A DNA stretch of 64,000 nucleotides, from contig NZ_CP109592.1 in assembly GCF_036250675.1 (NCBI RefSeq), positions 2,170,001 to 2,234,000 on the forward strand, in the 5' to 3' direction. The position numbers and the translations under genes are program-made. The notes beneath the pieces were generated by a model, which was not told where the DNA came from, ran no database searches, and saw nothing but the letters and a program-made list of their open reading frames with translations. Shown here in pieces: positions 23,888-32,103 of this stretch (position 1 is its first letter; each line of letters opens with the position of its first letter). This DNA comes from Streptomyces sp. NBC_01689. GTDB taxonomy: Bacteria; Actinomycetota; Actinomycetes; Streptomycetales; Streptomycetaceae.

Positions 23888-25270
23888 ATGCACCCTCCGC
23901 AGCGGATCGGCCGCTACCGTCTGGACCGGCGCCTGGGCGCCGGCGGCTTCGGCGTGGTCTGGCTCGCCCACGACGAGGTGCTGGACGCGGTCGTCGCCGT
24001 GAAGGTGCTGTCCGACAACTGGACCGACCGGCTGGACGTCCGGGAACGTTTCCTCTCCGAGGCCCGGCTGCTGCGCCGGGCCGACTCGAACCGGGTCGTC
24101 CAGGTCTACGACATCGGCGAGCTCCCGGACGGCAGGCCCTACTTCGTCATGGAGTACGCGGACGGAGGCACCCTCGCGGACAGGACCGGCGACGGACCGC
24201 TCCCGGTCTCCGAGGCCCTGCGGCTGACCGCGCTGGCGGCCCGCGGCGCCGCCGCGCTGCACCGGGCCGGGATCGTGCACCGCGACATCAAGCCGTCCAA
24301 CGTGCTGCTGCGCACGGCACCCGGCGCGGACGACCGGGTCCTGCTGGCGGACCTCGGTCTCGCCAAGAGCCTGGCGCACGCCTCCGGGCTGACGATGGCC
24401 GCCGGTTCGGCGGGCTACTCCTCGCCGGAGGCGGCCCAGCCCGGTTCGGGCATCGACGCCCGCGCCGACGTCTACAGCCTGGGAGCCCTCGGCTACCACC
24501 TGGTCACGGGGACCGTCCCGGGGGCGCCCGGAAAGGTCGTACGCCCCGACCGGTTCCGTACCGACCTGGCCCCCGGTGTCCAGCGGGCGCTGCTGCGGGC
24601 CATGGAACCGGACCGGGAGCGGCGCTGGCCCACGGCGCTGGGCCTGGCCGAGGAGCTGGAGCGGCTGGCCGAGGCGGCGCCGGGTCCGGGCGTCCGCGCG
24701 CCCGGGCGCCGACGGCGCACCCTGGTCGCCGCGGTGACCGCCGCGGCCGTGGTCGCCGCCGGCGGCGTCACCGCCGCCCTGGTGAGCCGGCAGACCCCCG
24801 GTGGACCCGTACGGGTCTCGGACGCCTCGGGACGGCTCTCGGTCGAGGTGCCGCGCGCCTGGGGCCGCCAGCTGCGCGACTCCGGATGGAATCCGCGGAC
24901 CATGGGCCTGTCGGACACCCAGGAACCGGGGCTGGTGGTCGCGGACGACCTGGGCCGCTGGCAGGACCTGCGAACCGGTGTCGACGGGGTGTTCGTCGGG
25001 CTGAGCGAGCACGGGGAGATACGGGCGCGGGTGGACTCGCTCGCGCACAGAGGATGCCACTACGACGGCGGCCGCGCCTACACCGGTGCGCGCTGGCACG
25101 GTCTGGTGCGGACCTGGAGCGACTGCCCGGGCCGGCACGGCTCGCTCACGGAGGCGGGGCTCACCCCGGCGGGCGGGGCCGCGCAGCCGCAGGTGTACGT
25201 GCAGATCCGCCAGAAGACCGGCGGCGACGCCACCGACCGGGTGCTCGGGTCCGTACGGGTGGGCACGTGA
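23888..25270 (+). CDS. Membrane-anchored eukaryotic-like Ser/Thr protein kinase
   Basis: A 460-residue kinase. Glycine loop GAGGFG (17-22), catalytic Lys39 in VAVKVL, HRDIKPSN with Asp133, DLG (155-157) in place of DFG, and YSSPE activation-loop end are all present, so it should be active. A single transmembrane helix (about 277-298, LVAAVTAAAVVAAGGVTAALV) separates it from an external domain of about 160 residues with two Cys and no recognised sensor fold. ATG 23888 overlaps the promoter region of the divergent ECF sigma gene. No PASTA repeats are present, so it is not PknB. Confidence 0.92.
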   Translation: MHPPQRIGRYRLDRRLGAGGFGVVWLAHDEVLDAVVAVKVLSDNWTDRLDVRERFLSEARLLRRADSNRVVQVYDIGELPDGRPYFVMEYADGGTLADRTGDGPLPVSEALRLTALAARGAAALHRAGIVHRDIKPSNVLLRTAPGADDRVLLADLGLAKSLAHASGLTMAAGSAGYSSPEAAQPGSGIDARADVYSLGALGYHLVTGTVPGAPGKVVRPDRFRTDLAPGVQRALLRAMEPDRERRWPTALGLAEELERLAEAAPGPGVRAPGRRRRTLVAAVTAAAVVAAGGVTAALVSRQTPGGPVRVSDASGRLSVEVPRAWGRQLRDSGWNPRTMGLSDTQEPGLVVADDLGRWQDLRTGVDGVFVGLSEHGEIRARVDSLAHRGCHYDGGRAYTGARWHGLVRTWSDCPGRHGSLTEAGLTPAGGAAQPQVYVQIRQKTGGDATDRVLGSVRVGT

Positions 25271-25407
25271 GGAGCACGCGTGCCGGGCTCGCGGACCCTT
25301 CCGCGAACTTTCTCCGGCCGGCGCGCATCGGACACTGGTGACGGAGCACGGAGCGCTCGCCGTACCCACGGGGGTCACGGTGTGCGCTGATTCGAAGGAG
25401 TGTTGAC

Positions 25408-26136
25408 ATGGCGGCCTTCCGGCACGGCGACAGGGTTCGCGTACACCGCACGTCCTCCCGGGCGTCCTGGGCGGCGGTGGCCGCGGGCGTCGCGCTGCTG
25501 GGCACGCTCTCGGCGTGCGGCACCGGCGACGGCACGGGCGGCACCCCGCGGAAGCTCCCGGGCACGGCGCGGCCTGCCTCCGGCGACACGACCCCGGACG
25601 GCTCCGGCAGCGACACCGCGTCGGCCGGCGGCGGGCGGACCCCGGCACCGGCGTCGGGTTCGGCCTCCGCGTCGGCGAAGGCCTCGGCCCCGGCCTCCGC
25701 GGGAAGCGGCGCGTCGAGCACGCGCTGCCACACCTCCGAGCTGCGCGCGACGGTCGGCGCCGAGGACCCGGGGGCGGGCCAGGAGAACTTCCCGGTCGTC
25801 CTCACCAACACCTCCCACCGTGCCTGCACCCTGCGCGGCTATCCCGGCGCGGCCTTCGTCGACGCGTCCGGCAAGCAGCTCGGCCCCGACCCGAAGCGCG
25901 CGCCCGGGTCGCCGGTCACGGTCATGCTGGCACCCGGGCAGAGCGCGTGGGCCGGTCTGACGTTCTCGAACCCGGAGATCAGCGGGGCAGGCACGGCCGC
26001 ACCGGCGTCGCTGGTCGTCACCCCGCCCGACGAGCGGGACCCGCTCACGGCGGTCTGGAAGGGCGGCAAGGTCCCGGTGTCCGGGAACTCCTCCTCGGTC
26101 TCCCTGACGGTCGTCCGGGCCGGTACCGGCGCCTGA
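25408..26136 (+). CDS. DUF4232 domain lipoprotein
   Basis: A 242-residue secreted lipoprotein. The signal peptide ends in the lipobox TLSAC (about residue 36), followed by a low-complexity Ser/Ala/Gly/Thr linker (about 40-105) and a DUF4232 domain (about 106-240) starting RCHTSELRATVG with TLRGYPGAAF and APGQSAWAGLTF. GAAGGAG precedes the ATG at 25408. It follows the kinase gene by 137 bp and may be read with it. Function unknown; the domain is common on actinobacterial cell surfaces. Confidence 0.88.
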   Translation: MAAFRHGDRVRVHRTSSRASWAAVAAGVALLGTLSACGTGDGTGGTPRKLPGTARPASGDTTPDGSGSDTASAGGGRTPAPASGSASASAKASAPASAGSGASSTRCHTSELRATVGAEDPGAGQENFPVVLTNTSHRACTLRGYPGAAFVDASGKQLGPDPKRAPGSPVTVMLAPGQSAWAGLTFSNPEISGAGTAAPASLVVTPPDERDPLTAVWKGGKVPVSGNSSSVSLTVVRAGTGA

Positions 26137-26182
26137 CCCCGCCCGCCCCGCCGACACCCGCCGTCCGTCCCGCACCCCGACA

Positions 26183-26216
26183 CCCCGCCGATCGCCCCGC
26201 GGACGGCGGGGTTTGT
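26183..26216 (+). terminator. Hairpin with T-rich tail
   Basis: CCCCGCCG (26183-26190) pairs with CGGCGGGG (26204-26211), followed by TTTGT. It lies 47 bp after the DUF4232 gene and resembles a classical intrinsic terminator. Confidence 0.7.
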
Positions 26217-26366
26217 CACGGAACGGCAACACGAACCCCCGCCCGCGACCTTTCCCGGACCCCCGCGCATCACATCCTTCGACGCGTCCTCCGCGAGGCG
26301 GCGCGGCACAGGAACGGAAGCTCCGGCCCCGCGCGGGAGCGGTATCGAGGACATCGGGGGTTCACC

Positions 26367-27629
26367 ATGACCGGCATCTCACGCAGGCGTCTGCTGACCG
26401 CGACGGCCGCCACGGGAGCGCTCGGCGCGCTCTCCGCCTGCTCGGCGCGTGACTGGACCGTGGGCGGCGACGACCAGGGGGAGGTGAAGAAGGACGCGCC
26501 CCCGCGGCCCCGGCTCATCGGGGACGGCTCCACCGCCGACACGGGGGCCCAGCCCAGGCAGCCGAAGGCCGAGCGGCTGAGGCCGGGCGAGCGTCCGCCG
26601 CAGTTCGTGGTCTTCTCCTGGGACGGCGCGGGCGAGCTCAGCAACAAGCTGTTCTCACGGTTCCGCAAGGTCGCCGCGGACCACGGCGCGTCGATGACGT
26701 TCTTCCTCAGTGGGATCTACACCCTGCCCGAGTCGAAGAAGCACCTCTACAGCCCGCCGCAGCACCCGGTGGGCGCCTCCGCGATCGGCTACCTCTCCGA
26801 CCGGCACATCCACGCGACGCTCCAGCAGATCCGGGGCGCCTGGCTGGAGGGGCACGAGATCGGCACCCACTTCAACGGTCACTTCTGCGGCTCGGACGGG
26901 GTGCGCCGGTGGTCGCCCGCCGAGTGGCGCAGCGAGATAGACCAGGCCAAGAAGTTCGTCACCGGGTGGAAGACCAACACCGGCTTCACCGATCTCGAAC
27001 CGCTCCCCTTCGACTACGACAAGGAGCTGATCGGCGGCCGCACCCCGTGTCTGGAGGGCCAGGCCAACCTGCTGCCGACGGCCGCCGCGCTCGGCTGGAA
27101 GTACGACGCCAGTTCTCCCGGCGGCCTCCAGATGTGGCCGGGCAAGGTCCAGGGCGGCCGGATCTGGGACTTCCCGCTGCAGTCCATCCCGTTCCCCGGC
27201 CACACCTTCCAGGTCCTGTCCATGGACTACAACCTGATGGCCAACCAGTCGAACGCCGATCCGCTCGGGGACCGCTCCCAGTACGACGCCTGGCGCGCGC
27301 AGGCCCACGACAGCTACCTCGCCGGCTTCGACCGGGCCTACGAGAGCAACCGGGCGCCCTTCTTCATCGGCAACCACTTCGAACGGTGGAACGGCGGCAT
27401 ATACATGGACGCCGTCGAGGAGGCGGTCGAACGCATAGCGGGGCACGACGAGGTGCGTCTGGTCTCGTTCCGCCAGCTCGTGGAGTGGCTGGAGGCCCAG
27501 GACCCCGCGGTGCTGCGCAAGCTGCGCACGCTCGGTCCCGGGCAGTCCCCGCTGGGCGGCTGGGCCGAGTTCCTCGGGACGGCCGCCTCCGCGTCGGCCA
27601 CCGCCGGAGCGGCCACCACGGCGTCGTGA
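26367..27629 (+). CDS. Tat-type lipoprotein with atypical polysaccharide-deacetylase-like domain
   Basis: A 420-residue exported protein. The signal peptide has a Tat motif (SRRRLLT) and a lipobox (LSAC, about residue 29). The mature part reads as a NodB-like fold: FSWDGAGE stands where TFDDGP is expected, and HEIGTHFNGHFCG carries the H-x3-H metal pair. Only one of the two motif-1 aspartates is kept, so activity is uncertain. It ends in an Ala/Thr/Ser-rich tail. Conserved in streptomycetes as far as I recall. Convergent with the large ricin-domain gene. ATG 26367 is chosen because the signal peptide begins there; an open frame further upstream is chance. Confidence 0.82.
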   Translation: MTGISRRRLLTATAATGALGALSACSARDWTVGGDDQGEVKKDAPPRPRLIGDGSTADTGAQPRQPKAERLRPGERPPQFVVFSWDGAGELSNKLFSRFRKVAADHGASMTFFLSGIYTLPESKKHLYSPPQHPVGASAIGYLSDRHIHATLQQIRGAWLEGHEIGTHFNGHFCGSDGVRRWSPAEWRSEIDQAKKFVTGWKTNTGFTDLEPLPFDYDKELIGGRTPCLEGQANLLPTAAALGWKYDASSPGGLQMWPGKVQGGRIWDFPLQSIPFPGHTFQVLSMDYNLMANQSNADPLGDRSQYDAWRAQAHDSYLAGFDRAYESNRAPFFIGNHFERWNGGIYMDAVEEAVERIAGHDEVRLVSFRQLVEWLEAQDPAVLRKLRTLGPGQSPLGGWAEFLGTAASASATAGAATTAS

Positions 27630-27650
27630 CCCGCTCGGTCCGTGAGCGTC

Positions 27651-27681
27651 GGTCCCGCGGGTCCCGGCTCCCCGCGGGACC
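27651..27681. terminator. Bidirectional hairpin terminator
   Basis: A perfect 11-bp inverted repeat (27651-27661 and 27671-27681, arm GGTCCCGCGGG) with a 9-nt loop sits in the 114-bp gap between two convergent genes. Confidence 0.75.
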
Positions 27682-27743
27682 GGTCCGCGGCGAAGCGGCG
27701 ACGGCGGTACGGTCCCCCGGAGGCAGGACCTGAGGGAACGGAG

Positions 27744-29663
27744 TCAGCGACGGCCGCCGCCGTCGTGGCCGCCGTGATCGCCGTATCCGTGGCCGCCGTA
27801 CCCCCACGACCCGCCGTCGCCCTGTCCCCAGGTGCCGTACCCGCCGTCCACCGGCGGGCAGTCGTACGGGGAGCAGGAGGGCGCGGGGTTCGCGGCGGCG
27901 TCGTCACCCGCGAGTGACGACGGCCCGGCCGAGGGCTCGGGCGACGCCTCGGACGCGTCGCCCGGCGAACCCGGCCGCGGGGAGCCGGAGGGCCGCCGGG
28001 TCGCAGGGCCGCCCGATCCGTCGGCGTCCCAGTCCACCGACGCCATCTGGAGCGAGGGCGACGAGGTGTCCAGCGTCCAGTGCTGGACGGCCTGGTCCTT
28101 GCGGAGCTTGAGGACCAGCGCTCCCCCGCCGTCGGTGGCGGCGGGCGTGAGCGCCAGGTCCTGGCTGCCGCGGGGCACCAACTCCCCCTGGAGGGTGAAG
28201 TCGTAGCGCACGTTCTTGCCGGCCGGGCTCGACTCGGGTGCGCAGAAAGCCAGTTGGACCGAGTAGCCGAGGTGGGAGTCCAGGCACAGGCCCGGGTCGG
28301 CGACGTCGCGCAGCACTCCGTCCGGCTCGTACGACCACTCCTGAACGCCGGCCGAGGAACAGGACGTGAGCGCCGTCTCGGCCCCCTTCACGAGTTTCCC
28401 GCCCACGATGCCGACACAGAGCCCGGTCTTGACGTTGCGCAGCCGGCCGCGGACGGTGCCGTTCGGCGCCTCGCCTATCCAGGACGGCTTCGCACCGGGT
28501 GCCTTGGCGGGGCCCGAACTCGGCCTGCCCGACGGACCGGCGGCCTCGGTGGTGCCGTCCGATCCCTGCGCCGCCGCCCACAGGGCCAGCGGGACCAGGA
28601 TCAGGCCGCTCGCGGTCAGCGCGGCCAGCGCGATGTTGCGGCGGCCGGGCGAGCGCCGGGGCGCCTTGTGCGTCGCCTGCCGGGAGCCGCCGGAGGACTG
28701 GGCGCGCCCGCCCACCCGCGGCGGGCGGGTGGGCGGGAGGGGAACACCCTCGGGCAGCGGCGGCGCCGCCTGGACGCCTGTTCCGTAGAGGTCTCCGGGA
28801 CCCTCGCCCATCACTTCCACGATCGCGCTGCCGCGTCCGGGACGGGAGGCGAGATACGCGTCCGCACCCCAGCCGAGTACCGACTCGGCCAGGGGCAGGG
28901 CGAGTTCGCCGTTGAAGTGGTCCAACTGCTCGGCTGTGTAATGGCAGTGCCGACAGCGGCCCATGTGGCGGCGCAGATCGGGATCGAGGGCGTCCCCGCC
29001 CCGGCGGAGCGACACGTCCAGCATGCGGTGGTACTGACGGCACTCGTCCTCGGGAGCCAGTTCGCGGTGGATCTCCAGGCAGCCCTCGCGCAGGCGTTCC
29101 CGGGCCCGTGGCACCTCGATGGCGGCGGCGTCCTCACGGATCCCCAGCAGACCGGCCGGAACGGCCAGTTGCTCGGCCTCGATCTCCACGTGCCAGAGCA
29201 GACAGCGGGCGGGCTCCGGAAGCCGCTGGAACGCGCGCGCCAGCAGCCGTCGGTTCTCCGGCGGAAGGAGCCGTGCCGCGACCCCCTCCTCACCGTCCGG
29301 ACCGGCCAGGAGTTCCGGGTGGAGCGATTCCCGCCGCTGGTCGCCGAGCCATTCGGCGGTCATACGGCGCACGGTGACCAGCAACTGCGGGCGCCAGGCC
29401 GCCGTCGGTCCGGTCTGCCGCAGTGATTCGCCGAACAGCCGGGTGAATGCCGCGGTGGTGAGCATTCCGGCCGGGCGCACCCCGTTGGTGCACAGCCGGG
29501 CGTAGCCGAAGACCGCTTCCCAGTGGCGGTCGAGGAGTTCCCCGACGGGGTATTGCGCGGGCGTGTTCCCCGAGCCCTTCTTCAGTTCGGCCGCCAGCCG
29601 TTCATCCGATATGCCGAACAGGCGAGCAGGCTCCGCGGACTGAGACAGGGCGGGGTCGTTCAC
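27744..29663 (-). CDS. Sigma-70-like / zinc-finger anti-sigma / TM / ricin-B-lectin fusion protein
   Basis: A 639-residue multidomain protein. Residues 40-110 resemble sigma region 2 (RHWEAVFGYARLCT, AAFTRLFGESL, WRPQLLVTVRRM); 137-200 resemble region 4 (RAFQRLPEPARCLLWH, LLGIREDAAAIEV, RARERLREG). Residues 212-250 hold a ZF-HC2 anti-sigma zinc motif with His233, Cys237 and Cys240. A proline-rich linker, one TM helix (343-366) and an external ricin-type beta-trefoil (about 395-530; VKTGLCVGIVGG, GLCLDSH, QHWTLD) follow, then a Gly/His/Tyr-rich tail (GGYGTWGQ, YGDHGGHDGGG). GTG 29663 has GGGAGGA upstream. The order suggests a surface lectin coupled to a cytosolic sigma-like domain. Whether it binds polymerase is unknown. 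Confidence 0.85.
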   Translation of the reverse strand: MNDPALSQSAEPARLFGISDERLAAELKKGSGNTPAQYPVGELLDRHWEAVFGYARLCTNGVRPAGMLTTAAFTRLFGESLRQTGPTAAWRPQLLVTVRRMTAEWLGDQRRESLHPELLAGPDGEEGVAARLLPPENRRLLARAFQRLPEPARCLLWHVEIEAEQLAVPAGLLGIREDAAAIEVPRARERLREGCLEIHRELAPEDECRQYHRMLDVSLRRGGDALDPDLRRHMGRCRHCHYTAEQLDHFNGELALPLAESVLGWGADAYLASRPGRGSAIVEVMGEGPGDLYGTGVQAAPPLPEGVPLPPTRPPRVGGRAQSSGGSRQATHKAPRRSPGRRNIALAALTASGLILVPLALWAAAQGSDGTTEAAGPSGRPSSGPAKAPGAKPSWIGEAPNGTVRGRLRNVKTGLCVGIVGGKLVKGAETALTSCSSAGVQEWSYEPDGVLRDVADPGLCLDSHLGYSVQLAFCAPESSPAGKNVRYDFTLQGELVPRGSQDLALTPAATDGGGALVLKLRKDQAVQHWTLDTSSPSLQMASVDWDADGSGGPATRRPSGSPRPGSPGDASEASPEPSAGPSSLAGDDAAANPAPSCSPYDCPPVDGGYGTWGQGDGGSWGYGGHGYGDHGGHDGGGRR

Positions 29664-29693
29664 GTCCGCTTTCCTCCCGAAGGCAACGCATGA

Positions 29694-29709
29694 ATTGGTC
29701 CGCACCAAT
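29694..29709. promoter_or_regulatory. Perfect inverted repeat resembling a DasR site, upstream of the ricin-fusion gene
   Basis: ATTGGTCCGCACCAAT has perfect 6-bp arms around CCGC and the TGGT-N4-ACCA skeleton of DasR-type GntR operators. It lies 31-46 bp upstream of the GTG at 29663, where a repressor would act. It resembles the site at 21864-21887. Confidence 0.5.
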
Positions 29710-30238
29710 GAGCGGACGACACGTCCGGCGGGACGAAGGGGCCACTCATGAGGGACCGCACCGCCGCGAACACCCACCTCGGCGGCTCTCGCGAAGGGGG
29801 CGGGCGACGACACTGTGCACGCGCAGAAGGAAGTCAATATTGTCTGCACGCCAACAAGGCACACCTTTGCACAGCGGACCTCACGGAAACAAGTGATGCC
29901 CCCGTTCTCCCCATTCCGCCACGGGCGACCGCGATTGACGAAACGTCAATAGAAGCGCCGGCAAATGAAAACGGAAATCCCCCGGCGTTCCGCCGGACCT
30001 CCGGGAGCCGCGCCCGCCACGGCAGGACCCCCGGACGGCAGGCGCGTCCACCCGGCCGTCGACGACATGGCAGGTCGAGGCGCCCTCTCGAATTGGGAGC
30101 GCTCCCAATATCCGGTGCCGCCCGTTGCGCGGGCGGCACCGGATTTTCCGGCCGGGGGTTCCCCGCTCATCTGCGCATTGTTTTCGTCCGACGGCGGATT
30201 GCGCACGGCGGACGGAACGAGAGCGGGGATCTTGGCGA
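29710..30238. promoter_or_regulatory. Long gene-free regulatory-looking gap with CebR-type box, palindrome and hairpin
   Basis: No supported gene in about 530 bp, and base composition is more A/T-rich than its surroundings (for example AAGTCAATATTGTC). It holds ATTGACG-AAA-CGTCAAT (29934-29950), an 18-bp perfect palindrome ATTGGGAGCGCTCCCAAT (30092-30109) containing the CebR consensus TGGGAGCGCTCCCA, and directly after it a 13-bp hairpin (30112-30124/30130-30142, arm CCGGTGCCGCCCG) followed by ATTTT. The gap lies between the ricin-fusion promoter and the aldo/keto reductase stop. Confidence 0.55.
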
Positions 30239-31207
30239 TCAGTGACCGCTGACCGCGCGGGGCGTGTACGACCGCTCCAGTTCCTCGGCCTCCTTCTCGG
30301 TGAGTTCCACGTCGAGGGCGGCCACCGCGTCGTCGACGTGCCCCGCCCGGGTGGCGCCGATGACCGGTGCGGTGACGGTGCTGCGGCGCAGCAGCCAGGC
30401 GAGGGCGATCCGGGCGCGGGGGACGTCACGTTCGGCGGCGATCCTGCCGACCGCGTCGACGATGTCCCGGTCGCCCTCCTGGTAGAGCTTCCTGCCGAAC
30501 TCGTCGGTCCTGCTGCGTTCGGTGGTGACGTCCCAGGCGCGGGTGAGACGGCCCCGTGCGAGCGGACTCCAGGGCAGGACGCCGACACCCTGGTCCGCGC
30601 AGAGCGGCAGCATCTCGCGCTCCTCCTCGCGGTAGAGCAGGTTGTAGTGGTTCTGCATGGACACGAACCGGGTCCAGCCGTGCAGCAGAGCCGTGTACTG
30701 CGCCTTGGAGAATTCCCAGGCGTACATCGAACTGGCCCCGATGTAGCGGGCCTTGCCCGCCTTCACAACATCGTGCAGGGCTTCCATCGTCTCCTCGACG
30801 GGCGTGGCGGAGTCGAACCGGTGGATCTGGTAGAGGTCCACGTAGTCGGTGCCCAGCCTGCGCAGGCTGTTGTCGATCTCCGTCATGACGGCCTTGCGGG
30901 ACAGCCCGCGTCCGTTGGGGCCGTCGTGCATCGCGCCGTTGACCTTGGTGGCGATGACGATCTCGTCGCGGCGGGCGAACTCCGCGAGCGCGCGCCCGAC
31001 GATCTCCTCGCTGGTGCCGTCGGAGTAGACGTTCGCCGTGTCGAAGAAGGTGATGCCCGCTTCCAGCGCCCGGCGGATCAACGGGCGGGAGGCCTCGTCG
31101 TCGAGGGTCCACTCGTGGGTCCCGCGGCCCGGCACACCGAAGCTCATGCAGCCGAGGCAGATCCGGGACACGTCCAGGCCCGTCGAACCGAGCTTCACGT
31201 ACTGCAT
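30239..31207 (-). CDS. Aldo/keto reductase
   Basis: A 322-residue NADPH-dependent oxidoreductase of the AKR superfamily. The catalytic tetrad is readable: Asp56 and Tyr61 in FDTANVYSDG, Lys88 in IATKV and His129 in LYQIHRFD. The cofactor segment is PVIGATRAGHVDDAV. ATG 31207 is preceded by AGGAG at 5 nt; a GTG 4 codons earlier... is less well placed. It resembles general stress or sugar-aldehyde reductases; the substrate is unknown. It stands alone between two gene-free gaps. Confidence 0.9.
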   Translation of the reverse strand: MQYVKLGSTGLDVSRICLGCMSFGVPGRGTHEWTLDDEASRPLIRRALEAGITFFDTANVYSDGTSEEIVGRALAEFARRDEIVIATKVNGAMHDGPNGRGLSRKAVMTEIDNSLRRLGTDYVDLYQIHRFDSATPVEETMEALHDVVKAGKARYIGASSMYAWEFSKAQYTALLHGWTRFVSMQNHYNLLYREEEREMLPLCADQGVGVLPWSPLARGRLTRAWDVTTERSRTDEFGRKLYQEGDRDIVDAVGRIAAERDVPRARIALAWLLRRSTVTAPVIGATRAGHVDDAVAALDVELTEKEAEELERSYTPRAVSGH

Positions 31208-32103
31208 GCGCACTCCTGCGTCTCATGGGGGTGGGGCCGGTCCCGCCGACCAGTCGTTCCCGCGGCGAAGGCTCCGGGAATGCCATTTCCCGATCGCGGT
31301 CGGCTTAGTCGCACGGCCACCGCCGATCGTCCGCACGGACGCGGCGGCTCGCGTCCCGCGCGGCCACCCGGTGCCCGCGCGCCCCGGTCCACGGCACCCC
31401 CCGCCGGGACGCGCCCGAACGGGTGACGCCTCATCGCAACGCACGGACCACGCACGGACCACCGGACGAGCCGCCGGTGGGGCCGCCGCGGCGACCGGGT
31501 TCCGCGGGACCGGCCCCGACCGGACCGGACCCCCCGGACCGGACCACCGGGCGGCGACGGGCGGACCCCGGCTCCCCGGTGGCTCCACCGCGGCTCGAAG
31601 GCGGCTCCGCGCGGCTCAACCACCGGTCCGCCTAGGCGAGGCGGCAGGCCGACCTCGGCCCGGTGGTGGACCCACCGCCGCTGGGCGTACCGGCCGAACC
31701 GGGCCGGAGCGGCGACCGTGCCGCGGAACGCCGCCCCGCGGAACGCGGCCCGCGGCCGGTCGGTGCGCGGTCGATCCGGTGCACGGACCACCCGCAAGAC
31801 ACCACGGGAACCACCCACGAGCGACCCGGCACCGCTCGGCGGACGGGCCGCCGCGGGCCGGACGGAACCCGCCGCGGACCACCGTACGGACCCACCGCGG
31901 ACGTCGTACGGACCACCGACACGCCCCGCACGGACCACCACGGCCCACTGTCCGCCGGCGGTCGGCGGTCGGCGCAGAACCGGCGGGCACCGCTCCGGCC
32001 GCCGGCGGTCGGTGTACGGACACCGGCGGTCGACACACGGACCGCCGGTGGACCGCGCGTACGGACCGCCGGCCGGTGCCCTCGGCGGTCCGTACGCCCG
32101 GGG
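31208..32103. repeat. Gene-free CGGACC-rich degenerate repeat island
   Basis: Nearly 900 bp without a supportable gene. From about 31430 to the end, CGGACC occurs about 14 times by my reading, often as CACGGACCACC, GTACGGACCRCC or CGGACCGGACC, together with CCGGCGGTC repeats near 31950-32090. Frames open on both strands translate into Arg/Pro/Gly/Thr low complexity. Confidence 0.6.

Noticed and set aside
31195..31941. A minus-strand frame upstream of the aldo/keto reductase
   Set aside because: It overlaps the reductase start region, has repeat-driven Arg/Gly/Val composition and no ribosome site.
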